Origin: Microcoleus vaginatus_C
GTDB taxonomy: Bacteria; Cyanobacteriota; Cyanobacteriia; Cyanobacteriales; Microcoleaceae
NCBI GenBank assembly: GCA_040004035.1
Contig: JAMPLN010000003.1
Direction: 5' to 3' (one strand)
Length of the DNA: 64,000 nt
Below are positions 34,062 through 44,007 of this stretch, in pieces. The position numbers and the translations under genes are program-made. The notes under the pieces were generated by a model, which was given only the letters and a program-made list of their open reading frames with translations, was not told where the DNA came from and searched no databases. Position 1 is the first letter of the stretch. Every line of letters begins with the position of its first letter.

Positions 34062-34280
34062 TCGACCTATTTTATTGTTGCTAACAAAACCAGAGCCGCA
34101 CACTTATACTGTCCGCCGATCCCAAAAGCACGATCGCCCGTGATTTCAACGGTGCAGAGTTGGGTTGTTTTTACCTAATCTCTGCACCTTTATGCTGTTC
34201 GCACCCTGACATGGTGACAACCCAATCAAAACCCGGATTGAATCAAGGACATAGCCCTCAAACCCCTCTGAAAAAATGGC

Positions 34281-34680
34281 ATTTAGGTAAGTCTACCTCT
34301 CATTAATTCAGCAACTATTTCTTGACAAAACTCCATTCTAATCACCCAAGATTGACGCCAATAAACCAATCCAAAAGCTACTATGGCGGCGTTCCGAGCG
34401 CCTGCACTCAGTCCACCGACCAATATACTTATGAACTCCTCGCAGCTTATGTTTTTGACCTTGGATCACAGCACAAGTTTAGGCAATAGGAATAACTAAG
34501 ATTAAACTTTTTAAACGCCGCTCGTTGGCGTGACTCTTCTCGCTTATTATAACCGCCTGTCTTGCAGTCCTTAAACATCGCTTCAATCCCACTACGACAT
34601 TTAAAAGTAGCGATCGCTCTCTTCAAATTCCCTAAATTAGTTAAGAAGTACCAACCTTCATCTTCCCCGTTGCTGCGATA
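34281..34680 (-). pseudogene. C-terminal remnant of an IS4-like transposase
   Basis: On the minus strand one frame reads GWYFLTNLGNLKRAIATFKC then RSGIEAMFKDCKTGGYN, the DDE-Glu region of IS4-type transposases. A frameshift leads to YTCAVIQGQ-like CAVIQGQKHKLRGVHKYI and CRRSERRHSSFWIGLL, typical of the C-terminus. It is abutted at 34682 by the end of another IS. Non-functional. Confidence 0.6.
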
Positions 34681-34681
34681 T

Positions 34682-34703
34682 TAGGACTTACGCATTGACA
34701 AAA
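34682..34703. repeat. Left terminal inverted repeat of outer IS
   Basis: 22 bp, pairs perfectly with 36641-36662. Confidence 0.85.
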
Positions 34704-34974
34704 TAACAAAATAGTGAATGGATAAAGAAGGAACGTCTACTAACGGTATTGGACAATCAGAAAAATAACTAAAACCTCGACAGCGCAATGCAACGCCGGA
34801 CATTTACACCTTATTTTTACTCTCAGAACCAAAGTTTGGGGGGTGCAGTAGGTTAGCAGAGATATTGGGAGACGTTTCCCATGATAGTATTAATCACTTT
34901 TTGCTTAGAGAGAGAGATGAACCGAAAGATTTATTCGAGATCATAGAAAAATTATCAACTTAGAAGGAGTTATA

Positions 34975-35820
34975 GTTATTTCAAATAAAAATGAGACACT
35001 AACTTGCACAATAAGCGCGAATAATCTCATCAAGAGATGTGGCAGAATGCGAATACATTATAGCTCTCTTTAATGCACTAAAATCATGCTCAATATCATT
35101 TAAGTCAGGAGAGTATTTTGGTAAAAAAAGTATCTGATGGCCTGCTTCCTCCACCAGGAGTCTAATTGCTGTCTTACGATGAATCGGTGCATTATCCATG
35201 ATTAATATTGATGGTATTGTTAAAGATGGCAATAAATATAAAGCTAACCACCCTTCAAAACTTTCTGCATTCAANACTTTTTTTCCTTTTTTTGACCACG
35301 CATAAACACAAGCATGAAACTCTTCAAATCCTGATTCATCAATAAATACAATGCTTTTACTTCCATGAACTTTAATTAATCTTCTCAGTGTTTGGTAGTA
35401 TTTTATTCTTTCTTCTCTATTCCTTTCTTTATAACGAAATTCTTTTTTTTTTCTCGTAATTTTCATTTTCTTTAAAGCATAGCATATGGCACTCGCTCTC
35501 ACCCCGAATTTCCTTGCTCTTTCTATTAATCTTGCTTCGGGATTTTCTTCTACATCTTTTCTGAGTGCTTCCCAGTCTATCTTTCGCTCACGGTGTTCAA
35601 CCGCAAGTTGCTCGAAGGTCTTCCCTCCCTAGCCATCTGTATATTGTTGCTCTTCCTACTTTAAACAGGGCGGCAGCTTTGGTTATACCCCCTCCATTTT
35701 CCACATAATCCACTACTCTTTTTCTCAAATCTAGACTGTATGCCATTTTTCGGCTCCGAGTTAACAATTTTTCTTGATTTTACATCATCTTGCATTTGTC
35801 TCACATTTATTTGAAATGAC
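34975..35820 (-). mobile_element. IS630-family element inserted at TA inside the outer IS
   Basis: Imperfect ends of about 24 bp: GTTATTTCAAATAAAAATGA on the left and, reverse-complemented, GTCATTTCAAATAAATGTGA on the right, both followed by GACA. TA flanks each side (34973-34974 and 35821-35822), the target duplication expected for IS630/Tc1-mariner. Size 846 bp. It contains one transposase gene on the minus strand, which is broken. Confidence 0.75.
34999..35745 (-). pseudogene. IS630 transposase, frameshifted
   Basis: The 3' part (34999-35502) is an open 167-codon DDE_3 domain: IVFIDESGFEEF (first Asp), SILIMDNAPIHRK (second Asp), PKYSPDLNDIEHDFSALK (Glu). The 5' part, from ATG near 35745 (MAYSLDLRKRVVDYVENGGG, then KAAALFKVGRATIYRWL, the HTH), is out of frame with stops. 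An ambiguous base (n) at 35275 leaves one residue undefined. Probably inactive. Confidence 0.7.
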
Positions 35821-36640
35821 TATATATTAAGTGTTGACGATAGAGTTATCTAAAAGCTGTATAGTGAACCAAAGCATACGGAATTAATTAGCTATTTTTA
35901 ATTAGGTAAATACCAGAAGTTGATCATTGTATTGAACTTGATTACGCTATGTTATAGAGATATTTATGGTAATTAATTGCCCAGAAATTACATAATTGAG
36001 GATAAAAATACACGGTCAAACCAAAAACGTTTTTTTTAGAAAAATGGTGAGTAAAATAAGATAATTGGGAGTTAAAGCAAGAACAGTAAAGGGAGAGAGT
36101 TGGTATTCAGGAGTATAAAACTTAAAGTTTCTAAAAAACCAGGAACTTTTTTATGTATAAACAAAAAATAAAATCCTCTCAAATGAGCCGCAAAAGTATT
36201 ACCAAGTAAGCACTTTGGATATTGCCGATGAAGGATTAGTGACTCATCTCAAATAATTTAGGTTTATAAAATTGTTGAGGAAAATAATTTAAAAAGAAGA
36301 CTCTAGACATTCTATTTTATATCTGCCAGCTCCGTCCAAGCTTAAAGAGAAAAGTCGAAGTTAATTTATCACAATTCACGATGTTCATTGGGGAATTGAA
36401 ACCTTTCATAGAGCGCTCAAACAAGTAGGTGGAATTTGTAGTTTTATGGTGAGAGACACCATGCTATCAAGACTTACATATTTTGCTCACTTCACGCATT
36501 TATCAAATTGGAGTTAATGCGCTCTAAAAAGATAATTAGCAATTGGTATGAAGTCCAAAAGAATCTGTTCACTTTAGTTGTCCGTAAGCATATTTTGGCG
36601 AACCTTAGCAGTGATGGCATGATCCAGTATAGATAATGTT

Positions 36641-36662
36641 TTTTGTCAATGCGTAAGTCCTA
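36641..36662. repeat. Right terminal inverted repeat of outer IS
   Basis: 22 bp, the reverse complement of 34682-34703. Sequence to its right is a methyltransferase 3' end. Confidence 0.85.
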
Positions 36663-36961
36663 ATGCTAGCGTGTATGGTCGTATGAAGTAGGACGCTCTG
36701 GCTTCCACGATCACAACCCAATGCTTTGGCTACGGAAATGGTCGGTTCGGACATCCGGAACAGGATCGTGCAATCTCTCTAAGAGAGGCCACTATCCTTC
36801 AGACTTTTCCCAAAAACTACCGCTTCCTAACTCCTGGCGAGCGTGTCTCTTTCAGCAAACTGGGTCGTTTAATCGGAAACGCAGTTCCTGTCCAAATTGG
36901 CGAGGTGCTAGCGCAGAGCCTACTCGCTTATCTACAGAAGTACCATAAGCAGCTAAAGTAA
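36663..36961 (+). pseudogene. 3' end of a C5-cytosine DNA methyltransferase
   Basis: Directly right of the IS end a frame reads SVYGRMK, then TAG (36689-36691) where the family has Trp, then DALASTITTQCFGYGNGRF and GHPEQDRAISLREATILQTF, and RLIGNAVPVQIGEVLAQSLL, i.e. methyltransferase motifs IX and X, to TAA 36959. All upstream motifs, including the catalytic PC, are absent. So it is a truncated gene with a TGG-to-TAG nonsense codon, probably split by the IS insertion. Confidence 0.8.
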
Positions 36962-36966
36962 AAATA

Positions 36967-36999
36967 CAAGATTAAAGGTTAAAACAACCTTTAATCTTG
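36967..36999. terminator. Strong bidirectional terminator
   Basis: CAAGATTAAAGGTT (36967-36980), loop AAAAC, AACCTTTAATCTTG (36986-36999), a 14-bp perfect stem followed by a T-run on both strands. It lies between the methyltransferase remnant and the convergent gene at 37021. Confidence 0.85.
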
Positions 37000-37020
37000 C
37001 ATTTTTACTTTCACTATTTT

Positions 37021-38268
37021 TTATTCCTCGATCGGCTTAGGCTTCTTAACCGGCTTAGGAAGAGGTTCCTTCGGGACAGGCGGTGGTGCTGCTGCTGCGG
37101 ACTTGATGGTAGGACGCCCTACAGGAGCACCGTCACCGCTGGGCCTAGGAGTAAACGGACGCTTCCCTCCTCCTTTGAAGCCACCGGGCGGCTTGCTGCC
37201 AGGGGGGAATTTCCGCTTTTTAATCGGCAGCGCCCCAATATTATTAGCCTGCTCAATCATCAGACTGTCAGCTTTCAATTTGACGTGGAAATCCCAAAAA
37301 AACCCAATCGCCTTTGTTCCTAAATCTCCCTTGAGTTTTAGCTTAAAAAACTTCATCTTGTCGTCATTCTTGCGGGGAGCTTGCTTGATTTTGACGATGA
37401 CATACTTTTCTTGGTCTTGGGATTGATAAATCACCTCACCTCTAATCGAAAAATAGCCATCTTCAACATCAGGTTCCGAGGGAGGCAAAGATGCGGTCGA
37501 TGCTTCGCCGCTAGCCTCAATCTCCGCTGCTTCCTGATTTTCCTCATCAGAAGACGGTTCGGGAGGTTTCTTGAGCGTTTCCGGCTCCCAAACCCCCATA
37601 ATCTGGGCGTGCAAGTTGCCGTCTTCTTGCCTGGTGCGGGGATAGACCACCCACAAGTGTTCTTGTTCCAGCTCCAGGTGATTTTTGACTAAACTCATGA
37701 CTCTACCCAGCAAAACTGCGTCGATGGCAGTTCCGTCGGCAGCTATCAGCATACCCCGCGTGAATTGCTCTTCTGATGGCGTGTAGCGGCCCCGCACCAA
37801 ACCAACAGCTCGGTACTGTCTGGGTTCGCTGGGGGGGGGAATGGGATGTTGGCGCATGACGGAGGGTATGTCCTCAGCGGCCTGACTTTCGTTAGCGGCA
37901 GGGTCGGCGTTTGCCGGCGGTGCGACTGCTACGGCTGGAGTATCGCTGACAGGTGTCGAAGACGCAGCAGACGCCGGGGGAGCAGGAGCATTGCTGGGCT
38001 GGTCTTGTGGCTTTGTTGTGTCCTTGTCGAGGGCAGAACTGTAGCGTGGTCGTTGCAGCCTATCCTTGGACGCTGGGGCGTCTGGTGGCGTTGCCGGTTG
38101 ATTTTCGTCAACAGGTGCAGCCAACGCCGAAGGCACCGAACTTTCGTCTGGTGTCTCAGGAATGGAATCTGTATCTTTAGGCGGATTGACGGCCTGTTCG
38201 CTGGGCTGAGCCTTGCGAGTTGAAGTAGATTTGGACGATTTGGAAGACCGGTTGGGAGAGGGGTTCAT
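37021..38268 (-). CDS. Pro-rich cyanobacterial hypothetical protein
   Basis: From ATG 38268 (AAGGAG at 38274-38279 on the minus strand, 5 bases upstream) it has 415 residues. The first ~145 residues are Pro/Ala/Ser/Thr-rich and disordered. A folded core follows (~150-345: RQYRAVGLVRGRYTPSEEQF, LWVVYPRTRQEDGNLHAQIM, GYFSIRGEVIYQSQDQEKYV, FWDFHVKLKA). The C-terminus is Gly/Lys/Pro-rich (GGFKGGGKRPFTPRPS) and may bind nucleic acid. No membrane helix. I do not recognise a characterised family, though its core looks cyanobacteria-specific. It ends at the shared terminator. Confidence 0.75.
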   Translation of the reverse strand: MNPSPNRSSKSSKSTSTRKAQPSEQAVNPPKDTDSIPETPDESSVPSALAAPVDENQPATPPDAPASKDRLQRPRYSSALDKDTTKPQDQPSNAPAPPASAASSTPVSDTPAVAVAPPANADPAANESQAAEDIPSVMRQHPIPPPSEPRQYRAVGLVRGRYTPSEEQFTRGMLIAADGTAIDAVLLGRVMSLVKNHLELEQEHLWVVYPRTRQEDGNLHAQIMGVWEPETLKKPPEPSSDEENQEAAEIEASGEASTASLPPSEPDVEDGYFSIRGEVIYQSQDQEKYVIVKIKQAPRKNDDKMKFFKLKLKGDLGTKAIGFFWDFHVKLKADSLMIEQANNIGALPIKKRKFPPGSKPPGGFKGGGKRPFTPRPSGDGAPVGRPTIKSAAAAPPPVPKEPLPKPVKKPKPIEE

Positions 38269-38418
38269 AAAAACTCCTTGCAGCGGAGACACATCCCTTA
38301 AGGGAAATTAGGAATAAACTGAAGAAACTGCTTTAAAAACTACTAGCACCTGACTTGGGGCTTGCGCCCGGCGGTCTGGTTGTGACCCGTCAACGCCAAC
38401 TTTCAACGCTACGAGTGC

Positions 38419-38481
38419 CGATCGGTTCGCTGGCTGCTAAAATCCTTGCTTGCAAGGACTTTGGCAGTTGCTGACCGATCG
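38419..38481. ncRNA. Extended 63-nt hairpin, possible structured RNA
   Basis: CGATCGGT (38419-38426) pairs with ACCGATCG (38474-38481), CTGCTAAA with TTTGGCAG (one wobble), and TCCTTGC with GCAAGGA around a tiny loop. Three coaxial stems with small internal loops look like a folded RNA or the leader of a flanking gene. It sits in the 583-bp gap 38269-38851 that has no ORF. RNA nature and strand are unproven. Confidence 0.35.
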
Positions 38482-38617
38482 ATCCTGCGATCGCGCTGAG
38501 TTTGGAGTTGCTGGCTAATAGCATTTAGGATATTCAGCTTGCCTATTTTACTTAATCCAATTACCTAACGGCCTGATCCGCCATATTTTCGGTAATTTTT
38601 AGCTTGACCAGACTAAA

Positions 38618-38663
38618 TTGGACAGACACCGCAGTCCTTGGGGCTGCGGGTCTGAGTGTCCAA
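38618..38663. repeat. Second long bulged hairpin in the same gap
   Basis: TTGGA-CAGAC-(A)-CCGCAG, a nine-base loop, then CTGCGG-GTCTG-(AGTG)-TCCAA. Sixteen base pairs with two bulges. No T-run follows. Confidence 0.45.
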
Positions 38664-38851
38664 AATTGTTTAGCTAGCATGGAGTTGTGGGTCTGTTACC
38701 ATATTAGCTGCAAGTAAAAGGCTGCTTTGTCCGTTGGGACTTTGAAGTTAAGAACTTTTATGGTTGCATGGATCTAGTTAAATGGCAGACGCCCCCGGGC
38801 AATGCGTTAATTCTTAGAAAATAGTAGATTTTAAGCTGGGATAGTTGAATT

Positions 38852-39760
38852 ATGGAAAAAGCAAATAAGCGTCGTGGGTTGATTACTGTGGTGGTGGTGC
38901 TGTCGCTCATCGCTTTTTTGGGATTTTCTCTGGTTCCCATTTTGGACAGTATTCTCAAGGCCAGCCAAGCCCAAAGTACGTCAACTCCAACGCCTACTCA
39001 GACGGCCCAGTCTGGGGAGAAGCAATCAGAGTTGCTGCAAGCTCAGGCTAGGGGATACGAGTTGGTTTTGCAGCGGGAACCTGACAACGTAACGGCTTTG
39101 CGGGGATTGTTGCAGGTGCGACTGGAGTTGATCAGCCAAGGAGTGGGCGATATTAAGGATGCGATCGCTCCTTTGGAAAAGTTGGCTGCGCTGAATCCTG
39201 AGACTACTGAATACGGGATTTTGCTGGCTCAGGCTAAGGAACGCACGGGCGATCGCGAAGGGGCTGCTCAAGCTTACAGGTCAATTTTAGCGTCTAAGCC
39301 AGGGGAAATTAAGGCTTTGCAGGGGTTGGTGAATTTGCTGCTGGTGCAGCAGCGGCCGGAAGCTGCGATCGGATTGCTGCAAGATACGCTGAAGGCGGCT
39401 CCGGCTGCAAATCTGGCGAAACCGGAAAGTGTTGATGTAACTTCAGTGCAGTTGATTTTGGGACAGGTTTATGCTGTGCAGAAGCGCTACGAGGAAGCGA
39501 TCGCAATTTACGACGAATCTGCTAAGGCTAATCCCAAAGATTTTCGCCCCACTTTAGGAAAGGCGATCGTGCTGAAGGAACAGGGCAAAACAGATGAGGC
39601 AAAAACGCTGTTCGATCGAGCTACTGAGTTAGCTCCTCCTAACTATAAAGACCAAATTAATCAGTTAGCTAGTGGCACTCCTTCGCCTTCTCCTGCGGCT
39701 ACGACGACTCCCGAACCGGCTGCTTCTCCTAGTCCTGAAGGTGCGCTACCGAAACCTTAA
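38852..39760 (+). CDS. Membrane-anchored TPR protein
   Basis: 302 residues. The N-terminal helix at about 9-33 (LITVVVVLSLIAFLGFSLVP) is an uncleaved anchor or signal. A Ser/Thr/Pro linker is followed by TPR-like helix pairs (~60-270), e.g. ARGYELVLQREPDNVTALRG, AAQAYRSILASKPGEIKALQG, YEEAIAIYDESAKANPKDF, then a Pro/Ser/Thr-rich tail. TPR arrays serve as protein-docking surfaces, often for photosystem or envelope assembly. No specific partner can be named. Stand-alone gene, divergent from the Pro-rich gene. Confidence 0.85.
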   Translation: MEKANKRRGLITVVVVLSLIAFLGFSLVPILDSILKASQAQSTSTPTPTQTAQSGEKQSELLQAQARGYELVLQREPDNVTALRGLLQVRLELISQGVGDIKDAIAPLEKLAALNPETTEYGILLAQAKERTGDREGAAQAYRSILASKPGEIKALQGLVNLLLVQQRPEAAIGLLQDTLKAAPAANLAKPESVDVTSVQLILGQVYAVQKRYEEAIAIYDESAKANPKDFRPTLGKAIVLKEQGKTDEAKTLFDRATELAPPNYKDQINQLASGTPSPSPAATTTPEPAASPSPEGALPKP

Positions 39761-39966
39761 GGAAAGTTTTAAGTTTTGAGTTATAAGTTAAAAAGTTTAA
39801 AATTCAACACTTAATACTTCTAACTCAAAACTCTTCGCCAATTACCAATTACAAGCAGCAGCGGCATCCTGACGGAAAATTTTGGTTCTCCCTAAAAGAT
39901 AAGCTGTTAGACGACTATGCTGCAACCCAGTTTTAGTATAATGAGTGCAAAATTTTAACTTCATCC

Positions 39967-42900
39967 TCACCTAGAAGAACGCAGTCGCTCAATAGCTGCA
40001 AAAACTGCTCGATCAATTCGCGCTCCCCGGCGCTGGAACCCCAGCTCTGGCAGCATTTCTTTCAAAATTTCCTCATCGGTACGCAGACAACCATCTGATA
40101 AGATCCAACGAATTAGCGACATCAGTTCAGCCTGAGTATAATCGTCAATTTTGGATCGTTTTGGAACATTGGGTCGCGTTCCCCGCAATGCTGTAGGAGA
40201 GTTTATTTCTGGAGTGAGTGATTGGGATGTAAAAGGTTGGGCAGTTTGTGGAACTGGCTTGGTCGGTTTATTCTTCTGTGCATCTACCTGGTTAGCATAC
40301 TTAACAGCAGCTTCGTAAGCATCCACAGCGCGTTGTATCTCCTTGTCCCGCCGCATGAACCAGTCAGTTGACCAAATACGGTGAAAGCGCCAGCCGAGTG
40401 CTTCCAGTTGTTGCTGTCGCAGTCGATCGCGATCGCGTGCGGTTCCTAGAGAATGGTAACTGGCCCCATCACACTCAATTGCCAGCACAAATCGCCCAGC
40501 CTGCTGCGGATGTTGCGCCACCATATCAATTCGATAACTCGAAACTCCCCACTGAGGCAGAAGCGAGATGCCCTTGCCTGTTAGTGCATCATAGATATCC
40601 TTTTCAAAGGGATTGAGTGGCACGCCAGACTGTTCGGTTTCGCCAAGAATCTTGCCCTCACTCGCTGCATACTGAATGTAAAGTCGCAACAGTTCCACAC
40701 CTCGCGATGACGATCGATTCGGGTCCATATCGTGGTGGTCAAATGACGAAACCAGAGTCATACGCTGCCTTGCCCGCGTAACTGCAACATTGAGACGGCG
40801 TTCCCCTCCCTTGGTCAGCAACGGGCCAAATCGATACATCAGCCTGCCCGAACGGTCTTTGCCATAGCCTACAGACAACAGGATTGCATCCCGCTCATCC
40901 CCTTGAACCCGTTCGAGGTTTTTGACAAAAAAGCGTTCCGGACGACCCTCGTCAAAGAAAGCTGCTAATTCAGGACGTTCCCCAAGTGCTGCATCGAGGG
41001 CTGCTTCAATGCGCTGTGCGTGTTTGATGCCCATTGTAATTACGCCAAGCGTTTCGTTAGGTTGTTCAGTGGCGTGTTGGATCACTAACTCAACTACTCG
41101 CTGGACTTCCCTGGAAGCGCTTTCTTCCTGACCCTCCTGACCGGGAATACACGACACAAGAACGTGAGAAATAGATGGTGAACCACCAGAACTGGGAAAT
41201 GTAATCAGGCGATCGTTGTAAATGTGGCGGTTGGAGAAGGCAATTAACGCTTCATCTCGACTTCGATAGTGCCACAAAAGCTCCCAGGTTTCCAGGAAAG
41301 AGGACATCAAATCGAGCAGACTCTCCAACCCTTCAACGGGGGATGGAGATTCGGCTTCCTCTTCCTCATCCAGACCCCCTGCAAAAAATGTTGTCGGTGG
41401 GAGTTGGTATTTATCCCCGGCGACAACTGCCCTTTCCGCCCGCAGTAATGCCGGAACTGCATCCTCTGGCAATACCTGACTGGCTTCATCGAAAATGACA
41501 ACATCGAAATAACGACGGTCAGCGTCGAGTAACTGGCTCACTGAGAGGGGACTAGCCATCCAGCAGGGACTAATGCTGGTTAAAACATCGGGAGCTTCTG
41601 CCAAAAGCTTACGCAGTGGCAGATGTCGGGCTTTTTTAGCGGCTTCGCGCCGTACCAACGCTTCCTGTTCTGGATAGGCATTCATTGCAGCGATCACACG
41701 TTCCGCATGGGCGCGTCGGACTCGATTGGAAGAGATCTTCACTCTTTCCTGGTCTAGGGCGCGAAATTCTTCAATCAACTGTTCATGAGTTTCTCTATTG
41801 AAGACTGTTAAGGCTGAATCTTGGGCACGCGCCTGGTCGAGACAGGAGGCAAACCAGGCATACTTGAATTGCTTCGACCATAGGGAGGGATCAGATTTTA
41901 GCCGCCTGAATTCCGCAATAATTGACGACGCACCACAATGTTCAATTTCGCGCTCAATTTCCTTAAGACGCGCCACCAGTAGCGGTATGTTGAGGTCTGC
42001 TGCCAGCTCATTAAAAAGTTCTTTTAAATTTTGGAGCGGTAACTGACTTAGATTACCCTGCCCCAAATCGGGTTGAATACGATTTAGGTCTGTAAGGAGC
42101 ACTTTCAGGTTGTCTCGTGCTGCACTCAAAGACGTGACTTGGCACGGAACTGAAGCCGAACGCGACAGCCATCGCCAACGACTCAACTGTTCGGATGCTT
42201 TGGTTACTTCCTGAAATAATTGCCCATTTGAGGTTTCTCCAGCTTTTCGTAGTTTCTTAAGAGTAGATATTGCCTTTTTGAAGTTGCTATCAAAGAGCCA
42301 TGCCAAGTTCTCTGCGATGAAACCGTTTCTTAATGGTGACAGCGCATTGACTTGCTTTTCTAAGTCTTGTTTAAAAATATCTTCCGAATAGAGAAAGAGG
42401 GTTTTTTCAACATCTTCGATGAGTGTTATTAGCTGCTCGGCTTCGTTAAGGTTAGTAGGTGGCTCTAGCTTGGTAGTAAAAATGAGCGTTTCTAGGCACT
42501 CATAAAATGCTGGTAAACGATCTCTAGCAATCTTCCGCACTACATCAGATGCCAGCAACGCAGCGTTTCCCGACAATAACTTGACTTTCATCCAAGGGGA
42601 GGGATGGTCGCCAAGAAAGAGACTGGTTAATTCTCCACTACTTATTTCTGCCAGGAGTTGCTCTACAGTGTCAGCCTTTTCTGCACTGAGTCGATTAAGT
42701 TCGACACCGCGAAAGCGGATATTGATCCGCTCCGATTCAGAAAATTGCAACAAAAGCTCAGCCTGAATCTCGTAGATACTCTTATCTGATGGTTTGCGCT
42801 TATCGTGCAGCCGTGCTACATGGTCATTGAGCCGCTTCCTTTGATCGACAAAGCGTTGGTGGAGATTGCCGGTGTCTGCTGGGGAAATATTGCGTACCAG

Positions 42901-44007
42901 TGTCAAGCTTTCTGCTACTTGCTGTAATACCTCTCGCCGCGAGATAGCTGCACCGTGTAGATCAAGCAATAAATGCCCTAGTCCTTTTTGCTCTAATCGA
43001 GTTTTCACCACTTCCAAAGCGGCACGCTTTTCAGCAACAAACAGGATGCGCTGTCCTGATGCGGCTAAGGTGGCAATCAGATTAGCAATTGTCTGGCTTT
43101 TTCCTGTACCGGGAGGGCCTTGAATGACTCCATTTCCCCCTGCCAGAACTGCATGAATCACTTGCTGCTGACTTGAGTCGGCATCGAAGACGAGAAATTC
43201 CTTGTCGGGTGAGATGCGATCGAGTTCTCTAACCTCAATGTTTTGATTCGTACCCCGGACATTTTGACGGGCCCTCATGTCCCCAGCGATCGCGGAAATC
43301 ATATCATTGGCTACCATCTCACTCAAGCGATCGCGCAGGTCTCTCACCATCGCCATCTTTTGGAAAGAAAAATTACTGAGGACTGCCCGTGTTTGAATCT
43401 CAAAGCCTTTTACTTCAGAGGCAGCTTTGGTTAACTCAGAATAAACAGCTTCTAGGTCTGGACTGTCGTCTTCCCCTAGGCTTTCTGCCTCCCCTAGCAG
43501 ATGTTCTGGCGTGACTTGGCATCCATATTCTGTCTCTAGTACGTGCAACAGTACGGGGTTGACCTGGACTTCGCCGCTACGTTTTAGTTTGATTGCGCCA
43601 CGCGCATCTACATGAATTGGCACCAGAAGGACAGCAGCTTCTGGCGGGCGACCTCCATCAGTTGGAGTCCAAGTTGCCATTCCCAAAGCGAGGAAAAGCG
43701 TTTCTAGCCCCTTTTCTTCTAAGTTGGCAAGTGCGCGGCGGCGGATTCCCTGTACCTGTGCTGAGGCTTTCAGTTCTTCAGCCTGCGGTAGCAGACGAAT
43801 TAACGGAACTGTGTTGCCAGTCAGCAACTCTTTCAATGCCTTGGAGTTACAGTCTGAGAAATCAAGTGTCCCCCTCTTAAGTTCGCGATAGTATAGCAGG
43901 TTGTTGCGCCGTGACAGATCGATTAGGCGTCGAATCCAACCCTCCCGTACTCGCTCCACAGCAGCATAGCGCTCGCGCTTGGCCCCATCCTTAACAAAGT
44001 TGCTCAT
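39967..44007 (-). CDS. DUF4011-type superfamily 1 helicase with C-terminal nuclease domain
   Basis: About 1346 residues; start ATG 44007 or ATG 44031. Numbered from 44031: N-terminal DUF4011-like region (RRLIDLSRRNNLLYYRELKR), Walker A GPPGTGKS at 305-312, Walker B FDEASQVLPEDAV near 845, AGDKYQLPPTTFF, RSRDEALIAFSNRHIY, VQGDERDAILLSVGY and NVAVTRARQR, all SF1 (Upf1-like) motifs. Near 1187 lies a Vsr/DUF559-like nuclease (ECDGASYHS, DRDRLRQQQLEALGWRFHRIWS). This order matches the DUF4011-helicase-Vsr defence candidates reported in systematic screens (name from memory). Antiphage function is inference. No other defence gene adjoins it. Confidence 0.85.
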   Translation of the reverse strand: MSNFVKDGAKRERYAAVERVREGWIRRLIDLSRRNNLLYYRELKRGTLDFSDCNSKALKELLTGNTVPLIRLLPQAEELKASAQVQGIRRRALANLEEKGLETLFLALGMATWTPTDGGRPPEAAVLLVPIHVDARGAIKLKRSGEVQVNPVLLHVLETEYGCQVTPEHLLGEAESLGEDDSPDLEAVYSELTKAASEVKGFEIQTRAVLSNFSFQKMAMVRDLRDRLSEMVANDMISAIAGDMRARQNVRGTNQNIEVRELDRISPDKEFLVFDADSSQQQVIHAVLAGGNGVIQGPPGTGKSQTIANLIATLAASGQRILFVAEKRAALEVVKTRLEQKGLGHLLLDLHGAAISRREVLQQVAESLTLVRNISPADTGNLHQRFVDQRKRLNDHVARLHDKRKPSDKSIYEIQAELLLQFSESERINIRFRGVELNRLSAEKADTVEQLLAEISSGELTSLFLGDHPSPWMKVKLLSGNAALLASDVVRKIARDRLPAFYECLETLIFTTKLEPPTNLNEAEQLITLIEDVEKTLFLYSEDIFKQDLEKQVNALSPLRNGFIAENLAWLFDSNFKKAISTLKKLRKAGETSNGQLFQEVTKASEQLSRWRWLSRSASVPCQVTSLSAARDNLKVLLTDLNRIQPDLGQGNLSQLPLQNLKELFNELAADLNIPLLVARLKEIEREIEHCGASSIIAEFRRLKSDPSLWSKQFKYAWFASCLDQARAQDSALTVFNRETHEQLIEEFRALDQERVKISSNRVRRAHAERVIAAMNAYPEQEALVRREAAKKARHLPLRKLLAEAPDVLTSISPCWMASPLSVSQLLDADRRYFDVVIFDEASQVLPEDAVPALLRAERAVVAGDKYQLPPTTFFAGGLDEEEEAESPSPVEGLESLLDLMSSFLETWELLWHYRSRDEALIAFSNRHIYNDRLITFPSSGGSPSISHVLVSCIPGQEGQEESASREVQRVVELVIQHATEQPNETLGVITMGIKHAQRIEAALDAALGERPELAAFFDEGRPERFFVKNLERVQGDERDAILLSVGYGKDRSGRLMYRFGPLLTKGGERRLNVAVTRARQRMTLVSSFDHHDMDPNRSSSRGVELLRLYIQYAASEGKILGETEQSGVPLNPFEKDIYDALTGKGISLLPQWGVSSYRIDMVAQHPQQAGRFVLAIECDGASYHSLGTARDRDRLRQQQLEALGWRFHRIWSTDWFMRRDKEIQRAVDAYEAAVKYANQVDAQKNKPTKPVPQTAQPFTSQSLTPEINSPTALRGTRPNVPKRSKIDDYTQAELMSLIRWILSDGCLRTDEEILKEMLPELGFQRRGARIDRAVFAAIERLRSSR

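Larger units (their letters stand above)
34682..36662. mobile_element. Decayed IS with 22-bp perfect terminal inverted repeats, split by an IS630 element
   Basis: The left end TAGGACTTACGCATTGACAA continues AA (34682-34703); the right end (36641-36662) is its exact reverse complement. Inside, on the plus strand, pieces of a DDE transposase are read: DIYTLFLLSEPKFGG, RLAEILGDVSHDSINHFLLR on the left; DDRVI, LITLCYRDIYG, DVHWGIETFHRALKQVG on the right, with many stops. The two halves are separated by the IS630 copy at 34975-35820. The outermost TA may be target duplication. Confidence 0.75.
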
